Of a DNA stretch of 64,000 nucleotides, positions 34,455 through 44,277 are shown piece after piece (the first letter of the stretch is position 1; each line of letters begins with the position of its first letter). The notes under the pieces were generated by a model. The model was not told the origin of the DNA, made no database searches, and saw nothing but the letters and a program-made list of their open reading frames with translations. The position numbers and the translations under genes are program-made. Origin of the DNA: Alteromonas gilva (lineage in GTDB: Bacteria; Pseudomonadota; Gammaproteobacteria; Enterobacterales; Alteromonadaceae); contig NZ_JAQQXP010000003.1 of the NCBI RefSeq assembly GCF_028595265.1, forward strand, positions 1 to 64,000. Reading direction: 5' to 3'.

Positions 34455-37400
34455 TTAATGATTGGTATGCGACCAGTGATACTGGCGCGCTTTGGCATCA
34501 ACTTCGGCGGCAGTTTGCGACGGCATAAAGGCTTTATTGTTACCCTCAAAGAAAAACGCTGCACGCTTTTGCTTGCTGCCCATTTCGTTCATAGTGGCCA
34601 CATCATAAACGCGTCCATTAATCACGGTATAGGTCACATATTCACTGCGGCGAATGTTATTGAGTACATCACCATCGGTAATCATCAAATCGGCCAGTTT
34701 ACCCGGCTCAATGCTACCCAGATCCTTACCCATGCCCAAATGTTTGGCACCATCAATGGTAGCCCCGCGCAGGGCTTCCCACGGCGTAAAGCCACCCTGG
34801 TTCATTAACCACAGTTCCCAGTGCGCGGCTAAGCCTTCGCGCTGGCCATGGGCGCCAATGTGCACGCTCACGCCTTCATCACGCAAGGTTTTGGCGTATT
34901 CTGCCACGTTAAAGTGATTGTATTGATCATCCGGTGCGGTAGGGCGGCGAATAGCGCGGGCATCCAGAATGGTAGATGGCACATAGCGCAGCAAACGTTC
35001 GTTTTTCCATACTTCGGTACGGTCGTACCAGTACTCTTCGCCCATCAGGCCACCGTAAGACACTACAAACGTTGGCGTGTAACCAAATTCGGTGGCCTTC
35101 CACAGCTGGGTAAGGTCGCTATAACCCTGCGCGATGGGTAAAGAGTGCTCAAGGCCAGTATGACCATCTACCAGCATAGTCAGGTTCTGCTGGAACTTAC
35201 CGCCGCCTTCAGGCACCACCATCATTTGCTGATTCTTAGCTGCCCACAGCACTTGCTGGCGTTGGTCGCGTCGCGGTTGGTTATAACTTTTTACCGAGAT
35301 TGCACCGGCGTCTTTTAAGCGCTGTACATGAAAGTAGGCGTCATCGTAATTGTTGATAACAGCCTTATAACCTAACCCTTCGGCGCCATACAAAATGGTT
35401 CCTGTTGAATAGGTGCGCGGCGCGACGCGCTGACCGGTGCGTTGCAGTTCTGAGGCGGCAAAAATCTCAGTGGTGTCGTTAGACGGGTCGTGAATGGTGG
35501 TCACCCCAAACGATAAATTCGAGTATTGTGTCCAGTTTTGCTGCGGAATAATCTCACTTCTGCCCTGACCGCCGTGGGCGTGGGTATCGATGAGTCCGGG
35601 TAATACGGTTTTGCCTGAGGTGTCGATAAGCATGGCATCGGCGGGAATATCCACCTCGCCGCGTTTGCCTACTGCGGCAATGCGGTTATCTGAAATTAAC
35701 ACCACACCGTCTTCAATGATTTCTTGCGTAGCATCCGCATCACGCATGGTCACCACCGTGCCACCTACCAGCGCTTTATAACCGCGGGGCTTGTCAGTAT
35801 CAGCGCTAAAGCTCAAATCCAGTCCTTCGGCGAGGGGGGCGGGGAGTTCGTCTTCGGCTTTTGAACCGGCGAATGCAAAGGCATCGGCCAGTTCCCGTTC
35901 AAAATAGTAAGGACCATGGAACCAGCCAACACTGTCACTTTGTGGTGACCAGGTGAGATATTCACCGGCGCGATCAGAAAGTTGTGTAACCGGCATGCTG
36001 GTCATGTCTGGTCCGATGGTCACCTTCTTGCCGTTATCCACAAACGGGGTGACATAAGTATTAAACTGATGCACAAAGGCAACCCACTGACGGTCCGGCG
36101 ACAAGCGGTATTCCGCTACTTTGTCGGCACCATAGAGGTGTACCCGGTGATCGTCGCCATTAAGGTTAACGCTGGCCAGCTGCGTAGCACCGTAGGGCGA
36201 ATCGTAGTTGCGTTCGGTAAAGTACACGCGGTCAGTATCGCCGGCGAAATGTGGCTGACTGCCAGCGCTGCTGACTTTAACCGGTGTTTTTTGGCTCAGG
36301 TTCATAACATACAAACCCGGCTCACTGGAGTATTTGGGGTTGAGTAAGTAGCCACCAGTAAACTTGCGGTAGGTTACCCATTCACCATCGGGAGAAAACG
36401 CTGGCTCAACATAGTGTCCGGGCTGAGTGGTAATAACCTTACCTTTGCCGCCGCGCGCCGACACAATGCGAACTGAGCCTAGTGCGTCGTCGTGCCAGGT
36501 GGTGTAAATAATGCTTTTACCATCGCTTGAATAACGAGGGGAGTATTCGTCGTGTTCGTTCTGGCGGGTCAGACGCTGCATTTTGCCGCTTTTGAGATCT
36601 TTTACGTACAGTTTACCCAGCGCCTGGAATAACACCGATTTACCGTCGGGCGATTTCTGCGACCAGCGGATCATTTTTACATCAAAGGTATCGGGTGCAA
36701 CGTCTACATCAAAGCGCAGTGCATCAGCATATTTCACGGTGGCTTCAACTGCTACCGGTATGCTCGCGACCGACTTATCGTCGATGTTTAAACGATGGAA
36801 TTTACCGCCCGCCCAATACACAATGGATTTGCTGTCGGGTGTCCAGTCGTAGTAAGCGTAATAGCCTTCCACACCAAAGCCTTCCTGCATGTCGCGCTCC
36901 ATGTCGCGCGTTAGCAGGGTTTCTTCACCGGTGGTTAAATCTTTAATAAATAAGCCGGTGTCGTATTTTACCCGGCGCAAAAACGCAATGTACTTGCCAT
37001 CTGGTGAAGGGGTAGGCACAACGGCACCGCCGGTGCCACTGATCAACCGGTGCTCTTCGCCGGTCTTTCGGTCGAAACGAGTGACAGCAAAAATGCCTTC
37101 GAGTGGATCGCGGTTGTAGCTAAAACGATGGCCACTTACCGTGTTTTGCGTGTAATAAATATATTGCCCATCGTGAGAAAAAACCGGATCGGTAATGTTG
37201 TTTTGTTCACGCTGTCCGCTCACGCGTTCTTTAATCGGTACGCCGCTGCCGCCGGAATGATGATAAAGCCAGATCTCTCCGGCCGGAATACTCCGGGTCG
37301 ACGTAATGCCTTTGGTGACCACCAAGTATTCACCGTCCGGACTCCACTTCGGTGAGTGGATGGTGTTGTTCTTTTCTTTAGTAATTTGCCGCAGGTTGCT

Positions 37401-37844
37401 GCCATCCGCATCCATTACCCACACGTTCGATACGCCACCGCGATCTGAGATGAACGCGATTTTGCTGCCATCGGGTGCAATGGCCGGGTGAATATTCCAG
37501 GCAAAATCCTGGGTCAGAGCCGTCGCATTACCACCATCTAAGTCAGCCTTATAAATATCTCCCAGCATGTCGAATAAGAAGTAGTCGCCGCTTGGCGCCA
37601 CATCGAGGCTGGACCAGGTTGTTTCGGTTGTATTGATATTGATTTCGTTGAGGCTAAATGGCGGCGCGGTCACCTCCCATGGCGTTTCTGTCTGATCTGC
37701 AACCTCGTCTGTGGTTTCTTCCTGAGGCGCACTAATAACCGGTGCCGTCAATACACTGAGCGAAGCAAATACTGCTGCGCTGAGTCGCCAGTACCTGTTT
37801 TTCTTGTTATCCATGAATGTCGTTAAGTTCATTGTTATTCTCAT
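34455..37844 (-). CDS. Secreted TolB-like beta-propeller / amidohydrolase fusion
   Basis: An 1129-residue exported protein with a signal region near residues 20-40 (ending VISA). It then has a long PD40/TolB-type beta-propeller with repeated blocks (PDGSKIAFISDRGG, PDGEYLVVTKG, DGQYIYYTQN, PDGKYIAFLRR) to about 680, and an amidohydrolase domain from about 690: VLPGLIDTHAHGG carries the HxH metal motif, and later GLEHSLP, SVHIGAHGQREG and GSIEPGKLADLMI are conserved. Such proteins resemble imidazolonepropionase or prolidase-type hydrolases with an accessory propeller; the substrate is unknown. Two later in-frame ATGs (for example 37814) are alternative starts. Confidence 0.85.
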   Translation of the reverse strand: MRITMNLTTFMDNKKNRYWRLSAAVFASLSVLTAPVISAPQEETTDEVADQTETPWEVTAPPFSLNEININTTETTWSSLDVAPSGDYFLFDMLGDIYKADLDGGNATALTQDFAWNIHPAIAPDGSKIAFISDRGGVSNVWVMDADGSNLRQITKEKNNTIHSPKWSPDGEYLVVTKGITSTRSIPAGEIWLYHHSGGSGVPIKERVSGQREQNNITDPVFSHDGQYIYYTQNTVSGHRFSYNRDPLEGIFAVTRFDRKTGEEHRLISGTGGAVVPTPSPDGKYIAFLRRVKYDTGLFIKDLTTGEETLLTRDMERDMQEGFGVEGYYAYYDWTPDSKSIVYWAGGKFHRLNIDDKSVASIPVAVEATVKYADALRFDVDVAPDTFDVKMIRWSQKSPDGKSVLFQALGKLYVKDLKSGKMQRLTRQNEHDEYSPRYSSDGKSIIYTTWHDDALGSVRIVSARGGKGKVITTQPGHYVEPAFSPDGEWVTYRKFTGGYLLNPKYSSEPGLYVMNLSQKTPVKVSSAGSQPHFAGDTDRVYFTERNYDSPYGATQLASVNLNGDDHRVHLYGADKVAEYRLSPDRQWVAFVHQFNTYVTPFVDNGKKVTIGPDMTSMPVTQLSDRAGEYLTWSPQSDSVGWFHGPYYFERELADAFAFAGSKAEDELPAPLAEGLDLSFSADTDKPRGYKALVGGTVVTMRDADATQEIIEDGVVLISDNRIAAVGKRGEVDIPADAMLIDTSGKTVLPGLIDTHAHGGQGRSEIIPQQNWTQYSNLSFGVTTIHDPSNDTTEIFAASELQRTGQRVAPRTYSTGTILYGAEGLGYKAVINNYDDAYFHVQRLKDAGAISVKSYNQPRRDQRQQVLWAAKNQQMMVVPEGGGKFQQNLTMLVDGHTGLEHSLPIAQGYSDLTQLWKATEFGYTPTFVVSYGGLMGEEYWYDRTEVWKNERLLRYVPSTILDARAIRRPTAPDDQYNHFNVAEYAKTLRDEGVSVHIGAHGQREGLAAHWELWLMNQGGFTPWEALRGATIDGAKHLGMGKDLGSIEPGKLADLMITDGDVLNNIRRSEYVTYTVINGRVYDVATMNEMGSKQKRAAFFFEGNNKAFMPSQTAAEVDAKARQYHWSHTNH

Positions 37845-37983
37845 ACATATTGTTGTTGTATTTAGCTGTTTGAGCGTCAGTTTCGCCGACGCTCAATGCT
37901 CTTACAAGCAGTATAAAGAAACAAAAACTCAATGTGTGGTGATTCGTCGGATTAGTTATACCGCCAGTGGCGTTCGACGACGA

Positions 37984-39510
37984 TTATTCGGGATCGGGGA
38001 ACATCTCGCGGATGGCACTGAACTGGTCGAAGTTACCGAGCAACAGGTCAACTAAAGCGGGGTCGAATCGGGTGCCACGATGTTGCTCAAAGTACTGATA
38101 AATTTCGGCATCTGACCACGCTGCTTTGTAACAGCGTTTACTGCCCAGCGCATCGAAGACGTCAGCGACTGCCGATATTCTGCCCGCAATTGAAATAGCC
38201 TCGCCGGTAAGCCCTCTGGGATAACCTGAGCCGTCCCAGCATTCGTGATGTTCATGAGCAATAGTGGCGCCCACCCTTAATATAGGATTGCTACTTTTAT
38301 ACAGCATGTCATAGCCCGCCCGGGCATGAGTGCGCATGATGGCCATCTCTTCTTCAGTATGGCGACCAGGCTTATTTAAAATGTGATCCGGGATAGCCAC
38401 CTTTCCCACATCGTGCAGTGGCGAAGCCAGTTTAATCATTTCTGCTTCGTTTTCGTTCAGACCATAAAGCTCGGCTAACATTGCACTGATATGTGCAACC
38501 CGCTTTACATGTGAACCCGTCTCTTTAGAACGCATTTCCACCGCTTCGCCAATAATGTATGACAGCTCTTTTTGCGACTCGCGAATAACTTCGCGTAGTT
38601 GAATGTTCTCATGGGCCACGGCGATGCTGTTGGCAAAAAACGACAAAAGGTGATGCTGATCGGGTTCGAGAGGATCGTCTTTTGCCACATACAGTACGTT
38701 TTCCATTCCTCTTTTAGTGGTGAAATAGCTAACAAAATAGTCTTCACCCTGAATGCTCCGATGCTGATTAAGGGCATCTTCGATATGCATCCGGACGCGG
38801 GCTGGCATCGCAGTTGTGCTTTGACGCAAGTTAGTGGCAAGAATATTGTATTGCGGCCCGCTTTTATTATCCCGACTCACCGCACAGCAAATAATCCCCG
38901 AGGTTTCAATGCCCAGCACAATTGAAATTTGATTAAGAATGGCCGAGGCAAACTGCGGTAAGGTATCGCACTCAATAAACTCGGTCGTGGCACTAATCAC
39001 TTTCTCAAGGCCAAGGCGATGCCGCTCTATGAGTTTGATGTCGCGATAAGCGCGCAGTGCCGCATACATGCTGGTTTTCAGACGCAGGGCGGTAAGTTCG
39101 GTTTTATTTTTGTAATCATTAATGTCGTAGTCGCGGATGACCCGTTCTTCTGGTGCCTCGCCGGGTTGCCCGGTGCGCAAAATCAAACGAATAACATTAT
39201 TATTGAGGCTGGTTCGTACCCAGTGCACTAACTCCAGGCCGGCTTGCGTGGTTTCCATAACGACATCAACAATAGCCACGGCAATATTGCCGGCAGTGTC
39301 GGCTGTTAAAATTTCGCGGGCTTCGCGTGCACTGGCGGCAGAGATTAGTTCTACAGGCCGATCTTCAAAGGTAAAGTCGGCCAACACCAAACGGGTCACG
39401 GTGTGAATTTCGGGTTCATCGTCTACTACCAGTATTTTCCAGGCCGCAAGCGTACTGGTTTGCGCTGCGCAGTCATCTTCATCAAAAAACAGTAAATCAT
39501 CACCAAGCAT
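37984..39510 (-). CDS. Response regulator with DUF3369 and HD-GYP phosphodiesterase domain
   Basis: A 508-residue protein: receiver (about 25-150; phospho-Asp in AIVDVVMETT), DUF3369 (about 165-320) and a C-terminal HD-GYP domain (about 325-500). The HD-GYP ligands are intact: HDVGKVAIPDHIL, MRTHARAGYDML, HEHHECWDGSGYPRGLTGE and ADVFDALGS. It should hydrolyse cyclic-di-GMP when activated. No kinase gene is adjacent. It is the one HD-GYP protein of the window that looks catalytically competent; the other is degenerate. Confidence 0.93.
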   Translation of the reverse strand: MLGDDLLFFDEDDCAAQTSTLAAWKILVVDDEPEIHTVTRLVLADFTFEDRPVELISAASAREAREILTADTAGNIAVAIVDVVMETTQAGLELVHWVRTSLNNNVIRLILRTGQPGEAPEERVIRDYDINDYKNKTELTALRLKTSMYAALRAYRDIKLIERHRLGLEKVISATTEFIECDTLPQFASAILNQISIVLGIETSGIICCAVSRDNKSGPQYNILATNLRQSTTAMPARVRMHIEDALNQHRSIQGEDYFVSYFTTKRGMENVLYVAKDDPLEPDQHHLLSFFANSIAVAHENIQLREVIRESQKELSYIIGEAVEMRSKETGSHVKRVAHISAMLAELYGLNENEAEMIKLASPLHDVGKVAIPDHILNKPGRHTEEEMAIMRTHARAGYDMLYKSSNPILRVGATIAHEHHECWDGSGYPRGLTGEAISIAGRISAVADVFDALGSKRCYKAAWSDAEIYQYFEQHRGTRFDPALVDLLLGNFDQFSAIREMFPDPE

Positions 39511-39715
39511 TACGGCTACCTCAATACGACTTAGTTACACTATAGTACGCCTGAGTCAAAGCTGCCTGTGCAATTATTGAGCACGATTGGGTATAGGCTC
39601 TTACGCTGATCAGCGCAAAACCACCGTGATGTACTTTAAAGTTTTTGGTGCTGCGCTTATCCAGACCTGCCCATGAAGCGGTAATGTGGATAGGCGCAGC
39701 GCTATAGTAAAGGGG

Positions 39716-40717
39716 CTAGCGTTTCAATACGACACGGTAATGGGGTTTACTGTTACGGAGCCTGTCTATCGCTTCGTTTATTTGCGCAAAACTGAAGTAT
39801 TCTGTGACGGGCTCAATCTTGTGTAAAGCGGCAAAATCGAGCATCTTACTGATGGTGGCAGGGCTGCCTACCGGAGTGCCGGACACCGAGCGCTGGCCCA
39901 ATATTAATGGAAATACATTTACATCAAGCGGTTCAAGTGTGGCCCCCACAAAATGTAAACGGCCTTTAGGCGCGAGTGTGGCCACGTAGGCATTCCAGTC
40001 CAGCTTCACGTTGACGGTAGACAGAATAAAGTCAAAATATCCTGAAGCCGCTTCTAATTCTTCGGTATTACTACTGTTGAGTACTTTGTGTGCTCCCAGC
40101 TTTTCCAGTTCGGCAGTTTCTGCCGTATTACGTGTAAAGGCCGTGACCTCACATCCCCAGGCATTTAAAAATTGCAAGGCAATATGCCCCAAACCACCAA
40201 TACCAATAACACCGACTTTAGACGTAGGTTTAATGTCGAACTGTACCAAGGGATTAAATACCGTGATCCCGCCACATAACATCGGTCCCGCAGAGTCAGG
40301 GTTTATACCCTCCGGCAGGAGCACCACAGCGCTGGCCTGTGCGCGAACTTTTTCAGCAAACCCTCCGTGGCGGCCTCCGATAGTCATTTCGGCGCTGGAG
40401 CACAAATTATGATCGCCCGACTGACAAGTGTGGCAGGTATTACAATACGCTGAATGCCAGCCTAGCCCGACACGTTGGCCTACTTTGACAGCGCTGACAT
40501 TGTCACCCACCGCGCTGACTACGCCAATAACTTCGTGACCGGGCACAAAGGGGTATTCGGTAAGGCCCCAGTCATTGTCCAGCATGCTCAGATCGCTGTG
40601 GCAGATACCGCAGGATTCAACATCAATTTCTACGTCATCCTGCAACAACGGGCCTGGGTCGTATTCGAACGGTTCTAGTTTGGCACCGGGTGCTGAGGCT
40701 GCATAGGCTTTGATCAT
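39716..40717 (-). CDS. Zinc-dependent alcohol/aldehyde dehydrogenase (YahK/CAD type)
   Basis: A 333-residue MDR-family dehydrogenase. The catalytic zinc site is in CGICHSDLSMLDNDWG and PGHEVIGVV; the structural zinc cluster is CNTCHTCQSGDHNLC; the cofactor loop is VIGIGGLGHIALQFLNAWG, after which FTRN suggests NADP(H). It reduces aldehydes or oxidises alcohols of broad range. The ATG at 40717 has a perfect AAGGAG; an upstream in-frame ATG at 40783 is rejected. It is divergent from a LysR gene 107 bases away, its probable regulator. Confidence 0.9.
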   Translation of the reverse strand: MIKAYAASAPGAKLEPFEYDPGPLLQDDVEIDVESCGICHSDLSMLDNDWGLTEYPFVPGHEVIGVVSAVGDNVSAVKVGQRVGLGWHSAYCNTCHTCQSGDHNLCSSAEMTIGGRHGGFAEKVRAQASAVVLLPEGINPDSAGPMLCGGITVFNPLVQFDIKPTSKVGVIGIGGLGHIALQFLNAWGCEVTAFTRNTAETAELEKLGAHKVLNSSNTEELEAASGYFDFILSTVNVKLDWNAYVATLAPKGRLHFVGATLEPLDVNVFPLILGQRSVSGTPVGSPATISKMLDFAALHKIEPVTEYFSFAQINEAIDRLRNSKPHYRVVLKR

Positions 40718-40824
40718 GGTGTTCTCCTTTAGACTGTATTGATTTAGCAAACATTTATTGTCAACAGCAAAAGTGTGATGCATATTAATAAGTAGAACAA
40801 TACTCGATTTTGAAACTCATCGTT

Positions 40825-41739
40825 ATGAAAAGCGAAACAATAGACTTGCGTTTGTTACACTACTTTGTTGCAACCGCCAACACGCTGAACTTTACTTCGG
40901 CCGCAGCAAAGCTGGGGATCCCCAAGTCAAAGCTAAGCAAAAGCATTGCCAGACTTGAAAGCGAACTGAACCTGAGCTTATTTGAACGCTCATCCAGGGT
41001 GGTAAGGCTAACGGAAGCAGGGCGATTGCTTTATCGTCGTGCCGAAGTGTTGATTGAAGAGTCCAGTCATCTGCTGGACGATTTGCGGACCATGAGCAAT
41101 AGTACAGCGGGCCGGTTGAGACTTGCAGCTTCACCCGCTTTGGGGCGCTTTTTGTCTGAGGAGTTGTTTCCCCGGTTTTTGCAGCAATGGCCGGATATTT
41201 CCATTTCTTTAAAATTGTCCTATGAGTATGAGAACTTATTTCAGGAAGGGTTAGATCTCGCGTTCAGGATGGGTAAAAATCGCGATGACAGTTTAATCGA
41301 AAGGCAAATTGGTGCGGGAAATCGGGTGCTGGTGGCGTCGCCTGAGTATCTGCTGTCATGTGCGCCCATCCATCAGCCTTCAGATTTACTCAAACATAAG
41401 AGTATTCAAATTTTTGAGGGCGACAGACCCACCTGGGTGCTACAACGTGGCGAACAAACTGAGCAGGTGAACCTGAACGTTGCGTTTCAGTGCGCCGATT
41501 TTGTGAGCCTGGTGAATATGATTAAAGGTGGCAATGGTATTGGTCATCTTCCGTGGTTTGTTGTGCGCGACAACATTGCCAGCGGCGAACTCATACAAAT
41601 TTTACCGCAGTGGCAAAGCCCGCCACTGCCGATTTCTGTGGTTTATCGACAAGGTTACAACAAGCCCGCCCGGTTGGCCGAATTACTCAAGTGGATAGAT
41701 CAAAATACGCATCTGTTTCAACTTTGCGCTCCTGGTTGA
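40825..41739 (+). CDS. LysR-family transcriptional regulator
   Basis: A 304-residue LysR protein. The N-terminal winged helix-turn-helix is TLNFTSAAAKLGIPKSKLSK with IARLESELNLSLFERSSR; the C-terminal effector domain contains GRLRLAASPALGRFL, FAGRM-like DLAFRMGKNRD, and a final GIGHLPWFVV block. ATG 40825 is preferred to an upstream TTG. Divergent from the alcohol dehydrogenase gene, with the intergenic region 40718-40824 as the expected operator. Confidence 0.92.
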   Translation: MKSETIDLRLLHYFVATANTLNFTSAAAKLGIPKSKLSKSIARLESELNLSLFERSSRVVRLTEAGRLLYRRAEVLIEESSHLLDDLRTMSNSTAGRLRLAASPALGRFLSEELFPRFLQQWPDISISLKLSYEYENLFQEGLDLAFRMGKNRDDSLIERQIGAGNRVLVASPEYLLSCAPIHQPSDLLKHKSIQIFEGDRPTWVLQRGEQTEQVNLNVAFQCADFVSLVNMIKGGNGIGHLPWFVVRDNIASGELIQILPQWQSPPLPISVVYRQGYNKPARLAELLKWIDQNTHLFQLCAPG

Positions 41740-41797
41740 TGACCCTTTTCTGTGAATATAATGTGGCTACCAATTCGAAGAGCTGATGTTTAATTGT

Positions 41798-42328
41798 TCA
41801 ATCAGATAATTTGTCAAGCGCAGACTCAATATCACCCAAAGCAGAGAGCGCGGCATTCTCGATTACTGTTTTAGAGTCTGAAAATATGCTGCTTTCTTCC
41901 TTACTGCTCGTTGCAACTGTAAGCCCTGTATCGGCGTCAATCAGGCGATAAAAAACGACAGCACTGACCGAATCAACACCTATATTGCTTTTGTAGGATT
42001 CTGTTTCTGAAACCGACAGCTCAGTAATGAGTATTCCATTTGCACCCAGGTTACTAGCAATAGACTTCATCTCACTAATGTCAAAGCCCGCATTCCCATT
42101 GCTGTAGTTGTCTTCTACATATTTAGGCGAAAAAACAACCATGTTTTCACTGGAGATAAGGTTATGTTCGAGAATATTAGTCAATTCGGCACTGTGGGCG
42201 CCTGTAGCCGGAAATACCACGATACTATTCCATTTGATATTTTCGTAGCGTTCATTAAACGCCAGGTTTGAGCACGATATTACCAATAAGCATGCTGAGA
42301 TAATAATTGCGTTTCGTAACAGAGTCAT
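41798..42328 (-). CDS. Predicted lipoprotein, unknown function
   Basis: A 176-residue lipoprotein: MTLLRNAIIISACLLVISC with lipobox VISC. The mature part has a mixed alpha/beta pattern like the CsgG/FlgO-type or GNA1162-type lipoproteins (NSIVVFPATGAHSAELTNIL, NLGANGILITELSVSETESY, FYRLIDADTGLTVATSSKEES), but I cannot assign it firmly. The GANGILITEL and DADTG blocks are the best hints. It stands alone at the start of an AT-rich, decayed stretch. Confidence 0.6.
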   Translation of the reverse strand: MTLLRNAIIISACLLVISCSNLAFNERYENIKWNSIVVFPATGAHSAELTNILEHNLISSENMVVFSPKYVEDNYSNGNAGFDISEMKSIASNLGANGILITELSVSETESYKSNIGVDSVSAVVFYRLIDADTGLTVATSSKEESSIFSDSKTVIENAALSALGDIESALDKLSD

Positions 42329-42447
42329 TCGCTATCCTTTAAAATTCAGTTAGGTACGAAATTGCCAAATCAATGACATGGGTACCAACAGTAACACTCC
42401 ATATTTCATAAATACTACCTTCACATCCTCTGATGCAAGGAGGTACT

Positions 42448-42525
42448 GTGAATAGAATAATCAACCGTTGTAAATTTTGTAAAGCAGAGTCGATAGTATA
42501 TCACTGTAGTATATTGAACTGCTAA
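42448..42525 (+). CDS. Candidate 25-residue cysteine-rich small protein
   Basis: A GTG start with AAGGAGGT directly upstream (42437-42444), a full Shine-Dalgarno match with slightly short spacing. It encodes 25 residues with cysteines at 8, 11, 20 and 25 (CKFC, then C and C). I know no family for it. It may be chance, since such sites arise in AT-rich DNA; the ribosome binding site is the only strong evidence. Confidence 0.25.
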   Translation: MNRIINRCKFCKAESIVYHCSILNC

Positions 42526-43034
42526 TAATTTGCCGATCCCGCTCAGTTGTAGGACCGAGCCAAAAAAAGGCAAATTAATATTGGTGTTATTTTTGGGGGA
42601 AAGGTCAGCTCATCGCAATTTTTACGGCAGCTGTGAGCGATTTGCGGACATCAGATGGTCGGATTGTAATCGTCAGCTAAAACTATATTTTTCACACAGC
42701 CTTTACGGATTGCGGTTGCTTGCGAACCTGATTTTTGATGGATTTAAGTTACAAAAGACAGATCACGTAGATGCCATTCGTTTAACCCAAGTAGCACGAC
42801 TTAACTACCCCTCTGCACAGTAGCGCTTAGCATACAAAGATGCCATGGTGTTGGCTTTGTTAAACGAATAAACAACAAAGAATTAGGTTGTCCTTTCTGT
42901 TTTCACGGCAAAGTGTACCAAGTTTCGCCGAAGTAACGCACTGTTCCACTTCAGGTTTGTGAAACCACACGTATCTGTTGGCGCGTTTGCAAAAAAACGG
43001 TATGGTCTGGGTTTTCTCAGTGAGAGTCATAACC
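42526..43034. other. Decayed AT-rich spacer
   Basis: No convincing gene. A plus-strand frame of 97 codons (42530-42823) has no ribosome binding site and no family resemblance. A short inverted pair, AGCTCATCGCAA and the degenerate GAGCGATTTGCGG 15 bases later (42606-42650), resembles intergenic repeats, but I could not confirm a complete copy. Confidence 0.4.
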
Positions 43035-43942
43035 TTGAACAGATATCTTCGTTTAGCCGTTTTGCTGGTATCGGTTCAGTGCGTTGCCTGTACCTCTGAG
43101 CCTGAGCCCGTTAACGATATCGGGCGATGGCAAATCACTGACTCATTCATTCTGTCTGCAGCGCTGTCGAAGCAGGGCGAGTATACCGCGCTATTGTTCT
43201 CGCATGGGCGGCTCGCTGTTTGGGATAACAATACGCAAAAGCGGCTTGTTGACTGGCATGCGCCGTATGTCTTGCCTGATACCTCAATGATGTATATGGA
43301 TGAGTCTGCGCGATATCTCTTTTCGGCGACGCGTACAGTCGTTCAGGTTTGGGATACCATGAGTGCCGAGCCCGCAGGCTCTTTGGTTCTGTCTGTTCAA
43401 CTAGGCGACGGCAGCATTACCTCGCTCATCAACACGATGCTGATGTTGTGAAGTTAATCGTGTCGCCAGACGGTGAGCTATACAGTGCGGGTAATGATGG
43501 CCTGGTTGTCAGGTGGGACAAGCAAGATAAAGCGTCAGAACAAACGCTCACCGTACCGCATCGTGTTACCAGCCTTGAAGTGGGGCAGGATCATAAAGTC
43601 TTTGTTTCTGACGCGCTGGAAACGCAAGTTCTCTGGCAAAGTCAGCACAACGCAATTATCAGTGAGCTGGCGTATTGGGAGCGATTTCAATGGTTCCGCG
43701 CAGCGCGCTTTGCCCCTGTTAATCCGTGGTTGATTACATCATCGCCAAAGACTGAGATGATTATCTGGCAGCTCCCGGAAGGTAACCCCATTGCGCAGTG
43801 GTGGGCTGAAGCTCAGGGCTTTGGCTCAACCGTTTTGGATATGCGTTATACCAATCCGGCAACGTTGCTCACTGTTACATCTGACGGTGTTTTGCAGGAT
43901 TGGGATATAGCAGACATTGTGGAACAGAGCGGTTCGCATTAA
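43035..43942 (+). pseudogene. Exported WD40-type beta-propeller protein, frameshifted
   Basis: The first part (to 43451) has an exported N-terminus (LNRYLRLAVLLVSVQCVACTS, lipoprotein-like) and propeller blades (HGRLAVWDNNTQKRLVDW, VVQVWDTMS). It then ends in a stop. The homologous continuation is in another frame from about 43420 (HQHDADVVKLIVSPDGELYSAGNDGLVVRWD) to 43942 (GVLQDWDIADI). The two overlap around 43400-43445, where one base has been lost or gained. It could be a pseudogene or a base-call error. The start is uncertain: TTG 43035 or ATG 43002. Confidence 0.7.
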
Positions 43943-44007
43943 GGCTATTGGGTAAAGCAGTCAGGCGACACGGGTTCGCCTGCACTTTTGCAATGCTGTA
44001 TTAGCTT

Positions 44008-44208
44008 GGGAGCGCAAAGCTCACACCTTCTCTGACGCCACTTACCATTCCCGAGAGTGAGCTGGTAGCACTGGCTCAGGAGCGTGGCAAGCAAGTGAAA
44101 GCCTACTTGGTTAATCAAGCCCACATAGAAGCCAGTCGCCTGTTTTACTTAATAGTCGGGAGCATCTGCAGTCTCAGTCGGGTGGAGTTGTCGTTGCAGG
44201 CGGATTAG
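44008..44208 (+). pseudogene. C-terminal remnant of a DUF748-type outer-membrane assembly protein
   Basis: An uninterrupted frame without a start codon: KLTPSLTPLTIPESELVALA, ERGKQVKAYLVNQAHIEASR, LFY..., VELSLQAD and stop. This resembles the extreme C-terminus of DUF748 proteins (helix LxxLAxxRxxxVKxYLV, then a Rxxx strand ending VELSL). An in-frame TAG lies just upstream at 44002, and the preceding ~60 bases carry no recognisable domain. It is therefore a truncated gene end left by deletion or recombination. Confidence 0.55.
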
Positions 44209-44277
44209 ATTTAGCCTGATATTCTCAAAAATCGAGCGAGACTAATTACGAACGTCTCTTGGCGCGAATTAAACCTG

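Noticed and set aside
42530..42823. A 97-codon plus-strand frame
   Set aside because: No ribosome binding site, no hydrophobic or domain pattern, and it sits in the decayed AT-rich spacer.
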